From Eutreptiella sp. 'Long Island Sound 2002' (lineage: Eukaryota; Euglenozoa; Euglenophyceae; Eutreptiales; Eutreptiaceae), in NCBI GenBank assembly GCA_964036045.1, contig OZ038388.1, positions 5,680,058 through 5,744,057 on the forward strand: a stretch of DNA of 64,000 nt, read 5' to 3'. The position numbers and the translations under genes were made by a program. The notes under the pieces are model-generated. The model had not been told where the DNA came from. It worked only from the letters and a program-made list of their open reading frames with translations, and made no database searches. The stretch's first letter is position 1. Each line of letters opens with the position of its first letter. Positions 43,020 through 57,500 of the stretch are shown here, one piece after another.

Positions 43020-44005
43020 TTTTGTTTTTCGCACAGCGCGCGCACAGCGCATGGTGCGCCCCCAGTGTGCTACTACTACTAGTTTTCTTTGTGTTACACG
43101 GTTCCATCAGCGTGCCGTAGTAGTCAAGGAGAAAGGCCCCGTGGCGCCTCCAAACAATGATGTGGCGACGCGAAGCAGCAATGGAAGTGGGCAGGGTAAG
43201 GCGGGCCAATAGAGGCGCAATTCTCATGCAGCACCCGGGCACAAAGTTACGGCAGCCGCGGCACACTGCTGGACTGGGCACCGCAGAAGCAGCATCGCGT
43301 TCGGCGGAAGCATGCCAGACCCACGGCCCTTGCGTGAGCAGAGGCTGCGGGGATTGCACTTGCACGTGCACTTGCACAAATGAGTGTTGACGCACGGCTG
43401 CAGCTGCGTCCCCAGGCACTCCAACGCAGAGGCCAAGGGAGAGCAGGTCAGGAGCCCTCTCCTGGGGGGCCAAGTATATTATAAAGTACATGCAGTACCA
43501 TACTAATTCACATTGTGTTCAAACTAATTAATTAACTAATTCACCTTGGGACCTGTTCAACTAATTCACATTCACGTTGTTACACATGCATGTCTGACGA
43601 GAAATTGTCGGGTCGACCCCTGGAATCTGCCCACCCGGAAAACTGCTCCGGAGACGTGCGCAGACAACCCCCCTGCCAACAGTGGCAGAACACGCTCACA
43701 TATGCCAAGAGGTATCAATCGAGGTGCCGTAATGCCTTGTCCACCTCCTTGCGTTCCTGAGGGGTTGGCCCTCTCCCCATCACCCAGGCCCATGGTGGGT
43801 GAGAAATGGGCCGAATACACGAACCGTACCCAAGCCCTGTAACCCCTAAACCCCAGTGCCACAGGACGCAGGAAGGGCTTTTTTTTAGCTTCAGGGGGAA
43901 GGGGGGGGGCACCACCCACCCACTTTTCAAAACCCACCCACTCAAGCATTGCCCCGCCCCAGGGGACCCCTGGGACCAAGGCACCCAAGATGCCACCCAC
44001 CCACC
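43020..44005. other. No gene recognised
   Basis: AACTAATTCAC repeats near 43500-43570 and CCCACCCAC-rich sequence near 43905-44005. Reading frames are composition artefacts. Confidence 0.35.
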
Positions 44006-44009
44006 CAGC

Positions 44010-44268
44010 CCGGCCTTCTTGGGGTGCCCAAAGCGAAGAGAAATCAATATGGCTACATAGTTGGTCAATCGGCATCTGAAGAGACTAAATCACCGTGCTT
44101 GAGGACCGCCCTTACCGAAAAAGCCCTACCCACTCATGGCATACCCTCACGGAGGCCATAAAGCAACGGATACAGAGCTCACATATACCCCCGCGTCACA
44201 GGCATATGGTCATCGCCACAAACTTCAGTTCAATGTTTGACCTGCTGCTTTACAGTACACCTCAAACG
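44010..44268 (+). repeat. Dispersed repeat C, copy 3
   Basis: CTTCTTGGGGTGCCC, AGAAATCAATATGGCTACAT, then after the duplicated 45-mer the block GGCCATAAAGCAACGG...CCCCGCGTCACAGGCATATGG...TTCAATGTTTG. Confidence 0.7.
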
Positions 44269-44345
44269 AGGGCCAAATGTTGCCTTGAGCTCACCGCAGC
44301 CTTACCGAAAAAGCCCTACCCACTCATGGCATACCCTCACGGAGG
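44111..44345 (+). repeat. Exact 45-bp direct repeat flanking repeat C core
   Basis: 44111-44155 and 44301-44345 are identical (from CTTACCGAAAAAGCCC to ACCCTCACGGAGG). Part of repeat C copy 3 lies between them. Confidence 0.92.
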
Positions 44346-44349
44346 GGGG

Positions 44350-47300
44350 GGGGGTTCAATTCTCAGGGACCCGACCACCCACTCTGAACCTCTCCCCCTG
44401 GGTAGGGTATCCGCAGCACTAAAAAAAACAAGCCCTGGATGCAGATGGAGCAGGTCCACTCCCCCAATGGACCTGTGGTACCTTATCTATTGCAATACCA
44501 ACATATTTTGTTAGAGGGTAAACCTACACCGTGCACCCATGCATATGCTGCTGGGCCTCTGGAGGAGTGTGCATCTTCTGGATACACGGTCACCAGGAGA
44601 AAACATCTTGGGTCTGAAAAAGGGACACGACACCCTGTACACCACCTTTGGAGAGAGAATACACACAGGTGACTGATTTGAAGTAGGGAAAGCAATGCAA
44701 GAACGTGTGCGTGTCCTGCAATGGCACTGTCCTCGCTTAATTCGTTTTCTTTTTTTTGCTCCGACGTCCGTGGGCATGGCAAGTGCTCGGTCAGACGGAC
44801 CGGTTCTGCGTGGCAGGCAAAATACAACATGTAGTGTCCCGTGTGGTGACTCCACAAGCCATCAACAACGGTGGGTGGTTTATTTGAACCTTGGAACCTG
44901 TCACCAGCGGATGCAGTGGGATGTAGCTGCCACGCCATGAAGCCTTCCCAGAAAAGATGACTCTGTGCTGGCACTAACGTCGGTTACTTCCATGAATGGA
45001 TGTGACACTACGTCCAAGAGAGGGTACACTATCTTCTTCAGATGATACTAGAGAGTGCTGCCTGGTATTCAGCCATGCTCTCGCAGTGGATGACGACAAA
45101 CCAGCATGTGCGAACAATGTGAGAGCAAGATATGCAGAGAGAGGTGGGACAGGAGACACTCCAGTGAGAGGGGCAGCTGGCTTGGTGGCAGAGGCGGCGT
45201 GCGGCGTACACCTCCGCCTGAACAGCTGTGGTTAGGGCACGGATGAGGGGGTGCGATCCATTTACTTCCGTGGGTCAGGAGGAGGTATTGTGGGTGTCGC
45301 TGTGAGAGGTTTCCTTCCTCATTTTATCCTTGGCTGACTCCGTGGAACAATCCCAGCACATGCACCACGTATGGTACTCCCTATGCCAGTTCTCCTATAC
45401 TATTCTTGCAGCCCTGTTGCACTTTATTGCACGCTTTTTGAAGCCCACTTAAACTCTGTTAAGGTCCTATCAACCTTTCTTTGTGTCTGCAATGACGTCT
45501 TGGGAACAGAATTCATGCCATTGTTGCGCAAAGAGATTGGGTTTCATGGGGGCAGAAGCGCCAAATCGTTGGTACAAGGAATGTGAATTCCGGCGGAGTA
45601 TGAACATATTTGGAACCGTTCTTGGCTCGCAGGGTTGTCCAAGAAACACAAAGCCCGAAGAGCACCCTTTGACAACCAACTAATGGCTCGCTGAGCGAGG
45701 CTACTGTCTGTACAGCTCCAGCACTGCAGCGCAATAAGGTATACCACGGTCCTGTCAAAGCAGTCAGAGCGACGTTCCAGTCGTGTTGTCTCAGGGGTGT
45801 GTTTCGGGAAAGGACCGAGACGGGTCACAGGACACATACACATACACACGCACACACACACAATTGCGAACAAACAGACGAGCAGCACAACGCCGGGTCT
45901 GAATGTCAGGGTCCTCGTCAGTTGGACAGTCACACAAGACAAAGCATGTTCAACACCAATAGGCGCCTTTCTGTGGGGACAGGGGCGCAGAACTGCTCTC
46001 GACCTACTGCGAAACAAGAAGGACGGTGCTGCCCTATGGCAGAACCGGCCTGCAATCACGACGACGTATGTAAGACCACAGCAGCGTAGGTAATGGATTG
46101 GTTCTGCCCCCGCCCCCTCCCTTTCGCCCCTACGAGGTTTGTGGTCACGTCAGTCCAACCAGTTCAGGGAGCTATACAGGAGTGCACCATCATTGATGCC
46201 TCACACACACACACATGCACACACACACATGCACACATACATGATGTGTACAGAAACCTTGTCAGGTGCAACGTCAATCAGAACACATGTCTGACGCCAT
46301 GAAGCCCTTTTCTGCACAGACACGCGCGATGTGAGGGAACACACACAATAAAGGCGACAAGGCAGGCAGCAGGTGAGGTCTGAGTGCACAAATCTCGTCT
46401 AGTGCGGCGGTTCAACATGGTGTCAAAACTCGGCACGAGGCGCCTTCCGAACAAAAAAATAGGCACTCACACACACACACACACACACATACACACGTAC
46501 AAAGCGGACAAAAAGAGCAACAGAGTGTGTGTCTGCGTGTGGCTTACCTTGCCAGGTCACAAACAACAAAAATTGCGCCACCAGGCGCCTTTCAAACATG
46601 CAAACCACACACACATGCGCACACAACCCTGGGTACAGGCGGCCGAAAGCTGGTCGTGTTGAGGGCCCGCCCATCCCCCCAGTCCTCTCTTTGCAGGTCC
46701 GAGGCGGAGATCAAAGCCTGCACTAGGACGGCAACAGGCATACATTGGGCGGGTGGTGGGGGGGAGGGGTGGCCACAAAAGTTCAGTAGATGTGCCAGTT
46801 GATTCGGGTTTTCCTAGGGAAATTGTCTACATGGCTTGTCCACAAATGGTGGGGATACAGGTTTGACAGATGAGTATGGGGCAGTGGCCCCTGTGCTCAT
46901 TGGAGCTGCTTTACCATACGGGCGCCGGCATGCTTCACCAACAGGGAAGGTTTGCAGGGTGCTAGCCGGCACCGATGTGGCAAATATGGCACAGGGGTGT
47001 GGGGGAAGACCTAATGAATCAAGGTGAGCTAAGAAACGTAACACCGGGGGGCTCCTTTGTGCCTCAGGCAAAATGCTGCCATGGCTGTCTTTCCAATTCT
47101 GGAAATGCACTTGGGGTGAGAGTTGTGGGCATGGCTGTGGGTACGGAGGGGCTGTGTTCATATCCTGGTGCTGCACCTGAATGGCTGCTCCACGGTGCAG
47201 AAGGGCACGGCTGCATGAGAGGCCCCAGGGTCCGTACACCGCTAAACGTCGCACAAAAAGCAAGCAACACGTTGCCTCAAGGAGAGGCCAAATGACATGT

Positions 47301-48440
47301 CACGAACGCAGTCGTCGCGACATGCCACAGCAACAGATTGGGTTTGGGATACGACATCCGAATAACACTCAATACAGTGGCAACAGCGCACAAGTTTTGG
47401 AACAGCGCAGGAACAGCGTAAAGATGGACTAACATGCAAAACGTCCGGGACCACCGCACACAGTCTACACTCAGGAAGTTGCGTACATTTCCTGACATGC
47501 CTGCAATGCATGGGAAAGGAGGTGGAATCCGGGGCAACCAACCTGGGAAGCAGAGGGTGCAGGGCAGGGACAGCGTGGGAACAGCATAAGAAGTTGTAGG
47601 ACCAGCGCTAGCGCCACTACCGGTGGGGCATGCTAAGAGGGAGGGCTAACAGCAAAGGGGGGGGGGTGTCCAGGAAACGGGGGAGGGGAGCCCCAATCCT
47701 CCCCACAGCGCAGTCCACATTCCAAAAAAGCCCTCAACCTCTGCCCCACCCCTGCAGACATGCCACAGATGAAATGCAGACGTCGCTGTTCCATGGAAAC
47801 ATACAGTACACATTGTTGTTGAAAAAAACATCAATGGGAATCGTGTACCTCAACATAAGACAACAATTCAGGCTGTTGGGCTGTCACTCTCACTGACATG
47901 CAGGGTCAGACTCACCAGAATCCTCATTGGACGTCGAACGACATCTTCAATCAGACCCAGGAAAAGGTACTGTTAAAAATGGACGATACAAGATTACGTC
48001 AACATGTTCCGCACGCGGTGGCGGAAATGCTGAAAACAACGGACAACTTGGAATGCGTGGCGAGGCTGAGTAATCCGCAAAATGCAGGTGAAAGTCATCG
48101 CACAGTACCAGCAGCCTCTGGAAAGACAACCGCCCTGTCGACGATTGCGGCGGCATTCCGAAAAAAGCATCATCATCATCATCTGCGTGTACATTATACT
48201 GATCATACCCATGGGTTCTACCGCTTGAAGGTCCAAGGTGACAGTACGCAGGCCGTAACATTACAAAACGAGGTGCACAGGAGAGAGGATTCGCAAAGGG
48301 TGTAGCGAAGGCGACGCATAGCCCCCCGATGTACTTTGACGAGAAGGCAAGCTGCCCTCGCCACTGAAGATGCCCAGTACTTGTGGGGCGTCTGTGCACA
48401 CAGAGAGGCTCCTCCGTGCTGCGGGTCTGCGCAGCCTCAG
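44350..48440. other. Downstream flank of the channel gene; no gene recognised
   Basis: Contains CA/TG microsatellites (45836-45862, 46199-46235, 46467-46498) and several both-strand frames without recognisable domains. The channel's last exon ends at 48443 on the minus strand, so its 3'UTR should lie in the right part of this stretch; no convincing polyadenylation signal was fixed. Confidence 0.4.
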
Positions 48441-48442
48441 AC

Positions 48443-48576
48443 TCAGCTGCTTGTGTCCGGATTGGGGGTGTTGGGGTGGTGCACTTCAATGTCGTGAACT
48501 TTGGCGTGGACAGTGCGCTCCAATTTGGAGAGCCGTGTATTGAACGCCTCGATCCGGGCGACAATCTGCTGATGTC
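48443..48576 (-). CDS. Channel gene, exon 7 (coiled coil, stop)
   Basis: The acceptor is GTTGTTGTGCAG|GA, phase 1, and TGA at 48445-48443. It encodes HQQIVARIEAFNTRLSKLER and a His/Pro-rich end. It lies 6.9 kb past exon 6, so an extra short exon in between is possible. Confidence 0.65.
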
Positions 48577-51500
48577 CTGCACAACAACACGAGGGGGGCC
48601 ACATGGGACGCGGACTGAGGGCAGCCACGAATGGAGGGCCACAGCAATGCACTGCATGTGCGCCTCCTGGGCACCGTTCAAAGGAAACCCGCAAGACCTG
48701 TAAAATGCACCTTTTTCCGTGGACCAGCCCCCTGCACTTCCAAGCGGTCCCACTGGCACACCCCCAAACCGAGGGATCAAAGCGGTGAGTCTGCAACGCC
48801 CCTTGCTCCTTCATGTGCCGTTCCGTTGAGTCCACCACACCCCCTCGCCCTTTGCCGACCGTTCGGCTTGGGACGGCGACAGCGGTCGTCAACAGACATG
48901 CCACTAGCGTCTGCCAGGGAAACTGGTTCTCAGTAGGAATGGGACCTGTACCGAAGGCCCCTCGGTAATACCCGCCCCCCGTACCACCAGAACTCAGTAG
49001 GAACGTGCCGCGTCCAGCGTGTGGCTCAGTAGGACCCTGCTCCATCGGATCATGTCTGAGCGGGCGGACGCTAGCGGCATGTCTAGTCGTCAACCAGTCC
49101 CTAAGCCCGGGGATCCGAATCTTACGCACTCTCCAGGCCTGACAAGCCCTGCAGGCGTCGACTGGAATCGGGTACACATCCGAGGGATCTGAGCAATTTC
49201 GAGGCGACCCGGCGCAACAAGCTGCGGAAACCCGTGCGCATTTGCCGGAGTTTGCTGCGCATTTGCCGCACTTTCCGGCCTCTGTCCAGGAGGCTGTTGG
49301 AGGACACGGTCTATGTCCGGGGCAGCGACAGGGAGGATGGAGCACTACCTCGTCGACCTCAGCGCTCTGAAAAGAGGCATTTAGGAAAGAAAAAGGGGGC
49401 GAATGCCTCATGACTTGGCCCCCACTTCTGTCACACCCGACACCAAGCAGCTCCAAATGAGGCGGGCGTCAGTGTGGGGGCCCAGACAATGTCATGCATG
49501 AGGGCAAATCCTGGTCAGACAACACCCGACCGGTGGGTTTTCATGGGGGCCTGAGGCACGTCTAATGGGTTCGAGCCAGGGCGATTGCCGGACGGATTTG
49601 GAAATGGACGGCATTTGAAAAGTACATCCGGGCGGTGGTATTTGAAAAACTCCAATGCCTTTGGCACGGCACCAAGAGCAGAGGGGAGCGTAATGCTTGA
49701 CTCCCCATCCGAAGGCGCCAAAACGAGTGCAAGTGACTTGTGAGATCTGGATTTTCCAGGGGCCAAAGGCATCAATAGGGCAGCCCAATGGGTGCTGCAT
49801 AGCTCCCCATGGGTTTACATGTACTCCCGCTTTCACCAAATGATCCCCCAAGCCTGGCCCAAGGGTCCCCAGGGGTCGCCAGCGGTTGCTCGAAAAAAAT
49901 GATTCTATCAGCCAACCCATGCCGACTTGAAAATGGCCAAGTCCTCAATGGTGGGCCCCGGAAAGGGGGGGGGGGGGGAAGGGGTTCCTGAGTACCAGAG
50001 ATAGACCCCAGGGCCATTGATGAGGGGGTCCATTTCGAAGAAACAGGTTCCATTGGACCTGGATCTGGATCGCCGTGCAGTGGCCGCAATTGGTCAACCA
50101 AATTTTGACCCCGTGGGATTCATGCAAGGTGGCTGAGACTCGCGACAGTCGGCATGAAGTCCCCCGTACCCTTCGGCTCGCTGCGCTCGACAGACGGCTC
50201 ACTTCGCTCGATGCGGGGGCCAGCCCCCACACCCCCCTTAAATAACAAGACTCCTGCGGTGGCCACAGACCGCCTTGTGTGTGCACTGCCTTGTGTGTGG
50301 ACTGCCAAACCTTTCCTTCCATACCCCCCCCCCCCATACCCCCTCCCCCCCGTACCCCCCCCATACCTCCGGGGTACGGGGGGGCAACTTCGTGCCATAT
50401 ATGTCACAGAGCGTGGTGCAACAGACACACAAGTGAAACGCTTCTTGGTGGAGGCACACCCTGACGCCCCATCCCGTCCCGCCGCACACCTTTCTGGAAC
50501 ACGGCCTCACTGGTCATGAATCTCTGCATCACCAACTCAATCCCTTTCCTCAACTCATCATTTTGCAGCCTCGAAACGGACATAGACAGTTTGTTCTGCA
50601 GGTGGCGGCCTGAAAGCGACCCCTGAAGAAGCGGCAGGCCGTGCGATGCACAGAACGAAATGCAGCTGGACCCAGATTCGTTGCCACACGCCTGGACACA
50701 CCAAATGGCGACAACTCTGGCCCAACGTCACCCCTCAAACCCGCTAGCACGGGGGGATGACTGGAACAGGTCTCGATGCGACCAACCACGAACTGCCAGA
50801 AGGGTTTTGAGATTGTATTTTGGGGTGTATATGTTCCCACTTTTTTTTTTAGAAAAGGTGTGGAAAAAGACAAAATATTTTGACTGCCGAATCCATCATC
50901 AAACAGTGCACACGTATCAATCTACACCAATACATACACGCAATGTACACCATTAGACATGGCCGTGGCCCCAAAAAACGGACGTTTTCAAAAATAGACG
51001 CATGTACGTGTATATTTCCCATTTGGCCAGTGGCCTGGTCGGTGTTTAGTCCACCCTCATATCTGTCGAAACCCGGGAAGAAGGAGGTGGGAAGCCCCGG
51101 TTGCCCCCCCGTGCCCAATCGCAGGTTCTCCTGCCTGAGCGCAAGTGTGCCAAACCCCCAGAAAAACAACGGCACTGTGTTTTCCGGCACAAGCCTATAC
51201 TTGTGCAGCCATGCAGGCAACTGCGTGGGGGCGGGGGTGGGAGGGGGACCAGCGTGGCGCAAAAACGATTCAATGCCCGCAAAGGCGCAGAACCCTGTCA
51301 AGACAGCCAGCGTCACGCACCAGGATTCCTCTGGGCCAACCTGGATTCCTTGGGGTCAATGAGGATTACCACTTCCAAAGACGGCCCCAGACCTCCTGGT
51401 GTCTACCTGTTGGACGTTGCCTGGAGGACCCTTCCCAGATTTCTCTGCTTGTGCCCAGGCCGTGTCCACCAATGTGCCTAAAGCAAGTGTGCCGGTGCGA

Positions 51501-54500
51501 CCCCTTCCGCTGCGACAACCCCCCTGTGTGACATTCCGTCTGGTTGTTGCTCCTTTACGGGGCCCTGGATGGTCACCCGTTCTTCCCTTCACATGTTGCG
51601 TCGGGTCGCTACTTTCTGTCGGCCGCTGCGGCTGGTGCTCTTGCTGGTGTCGTTTCCGCGTTCGCGGAGCCCAGTAGTTGGCGTGTTGGGACTGTGCTGA
51701 ATGTGGCATGGTGTGCCGTTTGCATGTCAGCGGCGCCCCCCCCCCCGCCCTGTAATGATGTGTGGCCATGCCACATGGGGCTGGTAATCGTGTGTGAAGA
51801 CACGCACTCACAGGCAAAATCACAAAAGAAAGAAAGCTCGTCAGGGACCGGAAAACTGGCCCTGAGCGCACGATTTTGTTGTGAATGCCAGATGTGAGAA
51901 GTCCTGCGGGATGTATCAATGGCAGCCGACACCAGGGCTACATAGTGTATGCCACACAGGCCCCCGTCCCAAGGATGCGCTTGAGGGCAACAGAGGCTGG
52001 AGGGGCATTTCCAGAGCAGCGGCAAAAGCGGTGACTAGCGGTTGGAAAAGCGGTTATTGGGCAGCTGCTGCCGGTTACAAAATGGTTGCCAGCCTGGGGT
52101 AGTTGAAAAAAAAAAGCAGGTGGAATGGAACTGACCGGCACCCTAAACGGACGGGTCCCCCCTCTCCCCCCTCTTCAACCGCATCCATTTCTCCCCTTGC
52201 AAGGCAACACGAGCGTCCGAACGTGATGAAGTTGTCCTTTGGCACAGCATGCCGCCCCCTGGGCTGGACCGGGGTATATCTGGAACCCTGGGTACCAAAC
52301 CCTAACCCATGTCTAGTCCATGCCCGAGGACTGGCTTGCTGCGCGATGTAATATGTGTTCGGTAGTACATCTACTTCGTATTGTCCAACACGCGTATTGG
52401 ATCGCATGAGGTCTCATACATATTTGATATAATATGCGTCATCGATCTAATACGCATACGAGACATGTAAACGGACCTATTTCACCTGCTTTGGGCTCTT
52501 CAACAGTACCTGTTCGCGTCTGCACCCTGTGCAGTGCCTGCAACACGTGCATGTTGTACACCAGGTGTGCATAGTGCCTACAGACTGCACACAGGTAAAC
52601 GGGTATGTGCACAGTGTCTACAAATTGTGCAAAGTGTCCACAGGGCGGGGGAAACGCGTATGAGATCGAAGGGGTATGAGATGAGGGGGATTCAGTTCGC
52701 CAGTGACACGGGCGGTCTGATTCCCTGTCTGAAAGGAGTTTACGAACAGCCACAGAAAGCCGAGGTGTGCAATGGCCATCGAGGTCGGGGGGCACAGCAC
52801 GTATCTCCCAGCTCTTCCTTCTCCTTTTGGCCTGGACCTGAGTTGAGATCCATTGAGCTCTGGACTGCAGGACAGTCGCATGGTCCGGGTGACGGGCTGC
52901 CCTGTCCCACTCGGCCGATGCCGGAGAGCGCCAGCAAAGCCTGGCCCCCTTCCTTACCACTGTCTCCACGGGGCGCTGCTCGCCATGGGACGGACAGGCG
53001 TGAAGAAGTGTGTTCTTGGCCATGCAGTTGTGTTGTGTGTCCGTGCGGCTGTCTCGCTGTCCATGCGTCTTTGTGTACGATGGGGGAAGGGGTGGGGTCA
53101 CGGGTCAACCTGGGGAGGATGGCGGCAGCTGGTTGTAGACACTGCACAGGGTGCAGACGCGAACAGGTACTGTTGAGGAGCCCAAAGCAGGTGAAATAGG
53201 TCCGTTTACATGTCTCATATGCGTATTAGATCTATGACGCATATGAACGCATACAAAGTAGATATTACCGAACACGTAGTACTTCGCGTATTAGGCCAGC
53301 CATTAGGCATGGGCTAGACAGGGGCTAGACATTGGAACCCCGGGTTCCAGATATACCCCGGTCCAGCCCAGGGGGCGACATGCTGTGCCGGAGGACAAAT
53401 TCATCACGCTCGGACGCTCGTGTTGATTGAGCCTTGCAAGGGGAGAAACGGGCGGGGGGGTGATACGGATGCTGGTCGCCGACGACCTAGATGCAAAGTA
53501 TCCCAGGCAAACTCAATCTCAACCCACAAAACGCCTCAGGGCATCACCTCTGACATACGGCCTCGGACCCCCTGTCCGTTCCAGCCCTGTGCCACACCTG
53601 TGACAAATCCTCCAAATCCACAACCGCCATCTCTCTGTCATCCGCACTCTGCACAGTGCAAACGTGGCTTCAGAGAGGCCGGGAACGAGTGTGCACAACC
53701 CATTGATACTGCAGCAAAGCCTTCAAAGCAGTGACAAACTGTTGCAACGCGCCAAAGATAAAACGTCAAGAGCCGCGAAACAAGAACAGAGCAAGAAACG
53801 CGGTTAAGCAACATGTGTAAACCATGTCCAGAAGGGTTTTCAGAGCCCTGTGCAGGTCTAACCTGCGGGAAGCAGCAAGCGGTAAGCAGCAGACAGCAGG
53901 TGACTGGTGCTGAGGGCCAGCTGCAACTTGGGTTTACCAAGTTATCTCTCTCCATCAGCGAGTACCTTCGGTCTGATGTCTCACTGTCATCGCTGACTTC
54001 TACGGGAGGCCGGCCGCTGCACCAAGGGTCCAGTCACAGAACAGCAGGTCTCACAGACCAGCACAGATCAGTCACAGCGCAAGCAAGAGATGTATGTATG
54101 CATGTATTGGATGCAAACATCCAACCATGGGATGCAACCATCCAACCATGCCAAAACAAAGGCACAGTATCAGAGTGTCACAATGTGGGTTTGCATGTTT
54201 GTATGCATGCATGTTTGTGAAACGGAACTGCTAAACGGTCACACACACACACACACACACACACACGGCAGTCAATGATGGTGTTGCACAATGGCACAAC
54301 GACCAAAAAGAAAATCAGCCGCAAAGGCGTTGCAGCACTCCTCCTTCCTCTCTTCCTCCACTTCCCCCACTTCCTCCACTTCTGCCGGCCTGAGATCTGG
54401 GGAAAGGCCCTGCCATGAGTTTTTCTGGGGGGGTAGGGGGCATACAAGTGAAGGCAAATAGTGCAACGCATTTGTGCGAGTTCTGCACAGAGAACCATCC

Positions 54501-57500
54501 CCATTGTGGACTGCTGGGGTTGAGCACACTGCTTGCTGTGCATTGGGCCCAGGCCAACGTCCATGGGAGTTAAAAATCGGCTCTGGATCAATGCTCAGCG
54601 GCGATACGCTATCGAACTTTGGCAGTGCAAAGCGGCCCGAAACGGCCCAGGTAGGGGCTAAGGGGCACTAGTGGGGCCTAAGTGGTGCTCCATTGTCCTC
54701 CGTGAGTGCATACTCCCGCTGTCACCAAATGATGACCCACCCTGGCCCAAGGCCCCCCAGGGGGTCAGCAAGGGTCAACCGCAAGTCGCAAGCTGTAAAA
54801 CCAACCCATACGGACCTCCCAACAGCACACACACGCAGCACCACACGCAGCACCACACGCGACTAACCCTTCGAACATGCAGCGCATTGCTGCACTGCCA
54901 CATCGGCCCCAGAGACACAGTACAGAGCGTATGTATTGCACTGTGTCACCGTCAGGTCTACCAAAAGGCATCGTCATCCAAAAACTGTCACCTCAAATGC
55001 CGAGCAATACCCAATGAAAACCTCTACCAACCCTCTGCAGAAAAAGTCATCAGAATCAGACAACATGGCCCACAACATTCACAAAAACAGTCAAATCGGA
55101 ATCGTTGATGAAAAGTGGCCAGAAGATCAAAATCCTGCCCCAAATCTGCAAAAGATACCGAAAACGCGAAAGAGCGCGGAAGAGCAAAACGCTCACAGAC
55201 CCCTGGATTCCGCCGGCCAGTCAACAAGCGTGAATGCCCGTCAAGGACGTCGGGTGCATTACAAGCGCCATCTTCCAACCGCCGTCCGTTCGTCGTCAAA
55301 CACCGTCAGTCTGCCGAATCAACTGAGGTCAGCCAACTGCCCGCCACTCGTTGCGGCGGCCAGACGCGGCGTGCACCCCTTGACACAGGCCCGGACGCCA
55401 CTACATCCCAGCAACAGCCTTGAGAAGAGAACAACCTTGCGTTGACCGTTGGCGGTCTGCTGAAGCTCTGGGGTCGCGCTGCGCAGCTCTGGGTGCTCCG
55501 TCATCGCGGCGTTGGTCGCCTCCTCTTCGTCCTTGTTGTCGTCCTCTGGGAAGAGCAGGAGGGGGATGTTTCTGGTTCCAGAACTGCCTCCAAAAATCCC
55601 CTGAGAGGGTGCCTCCGTCGCACCACGCGCACGGCGCGCTTTGGCAGACGCGCCATTTACCGATGCACCCTCTCCCCAGGCAGGGGCGCAGTGGCATGAG
55701 GGGTTGGCATGCAACACCAGCTGAGGGTTGCAGCCGCCCGCACCCCGCGCCAGGGAGGCCGTACAATCGAGAAGGGTCCACGGCTCCCACAGCCCCCAGA
55801 AGGGGGTGGACTTGTGCACGTGCACACCGGCAAAGGGGAGTCAGCCCTGTGCCGCTCAGAAGTGGCCGCCTCTGTCGCACCCGGAACTCAGTAGGAAGCC
55901 GTGCCCCGGGCCCGACTCAGTAAGACCCAGCCCCTTCTGATTATGTCTGACCTGCCGGACGGCAGTGGCAAGTCTGATCGGGCCTCGTTGCAGCTGCACC
56001 CCCTGCCCCCGGGCCCTTCGGGCCTCATGTAGTGCGGCTGGGTGAGGGCCTTCAGCCTGCACTGACTTTCGGTGCCGAAGGCAGCCAATGTCCATTGCCA
56101 ACACCCATGGACCACCCCCGGATGAATAGATTTGAGATTTTTTGCGAAAATGTCCTCCATTCGTGGACTCCCCATTGGACATTGCCATCTACATGCGATC
56201 ATCGACCAGACAATGCAGATTTATTTCCGAAACGAGCCATCGTCGCCCCGGCGCCGAGTGGCGGCCACAGTGATCCGCGAGGGCATACGGGTGGGTACCT
56301 ACTCCGGGTACAAGTAAAGCACACTCTCAAGTCAGGCTAGACATGTCCGGCGCTCAGGGCAGTTGCCCCGAGGGGTCCATGACCACCAAGGGGGTAATAG
56401 AGAGGGAATTCAGCCTGCCTCCGCCACCGTGAGTGAGGCACGCTCTGAGTCCCCCAATGCCTCAAGGAAACACATCGGAACCCCAGGCTCAGGCTTGTCG
56501 ATGGTCAAACTCTAGCTGTGCCCTGCACAACAGACATGGAATAGGACTGCGCCACGAAACTATAACACTTTTTGTTGTTTTTTTTGGTCCAGACCAAGAT
56601 GAGCTGGCGTACCGTATGGTACTCGAGACAACCTCGCGGAATCAGGGTTCAGAGCTGTGCAGTTCTGCGATGATCCCTTGAATGACTGTGGTGGCGGATC
56701 TGTGCTCCCATACAACACAGGCTGTAACACTTTTGTGACATTCTGCACCAAAAGTGACGGCACCAAATATGGGGTACTGTTAGGCGACCCACATCGCAGG
56801 CTGACCAGCACGCGTACATGCACAATGGCAATCACAGATACAACCACACCGGCTTCCGAAGAGTGTGTCAGATACTTCTCGAGCAGAACAGCAACAACCA
56901 CGTTGGCGAGCACGATTCCTGTAGATGCAGGAAGAGGGTTTGTGCAGTCAGCGAATGGCCGTTGGTGCGGTGGACACTGATGCCCTGCAACCGGCGTTCA
57001 TGCCGGTAGACATATGGGGCACCGGATGGCCGGATACGGCAAATCCCAGAAAGCTGCATAACCCGGATGCCACACGGCCTGAACGGACTGTCCAGCAACA
57101 GCGACCACAGACCACCCGACAGTGGGAAAAACCTTGGGGCCCTTGTCTCTTCAACATCAAACGGTATCCCCCGTTCCGCATCAGACCCCCGCTCCTCTGG
57201 GGCATCTACTCGCAAAAACATCCAAAGGGGAACCGGGTCGGGGGTGTTATGGGCCCGACTGCACGCAAGAAGGCCGGTGACGCACGGACTGTTGCTAAAG
57301 CCATCCGTCCCTGGCAGAGCATAGTTCGGAGCCACGGCCAGGCAGGCGCAAAGCCATGTGCACTGGGGGGGCGGGAACCAGGAGTACTTAAGGGCAGTGC
57401 ATATAGAAGGCGTCCAATACAACAGCAACGGGAGATTTCCCGTCCCAAACCAGCATTTCCCCCACGCGGAGGAGGCCCTAACGCAAAAGCCAGTGCCACA

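Noticed and set aside
48577-49456. 337-codon minus-strand frame as one large exon of the channel gene
   Set aside because: Only the last 44 codons look like protein; upstream is G/C-rich intron with dispersed repeats, and the acceptor at 48577 gives an exact phase match.
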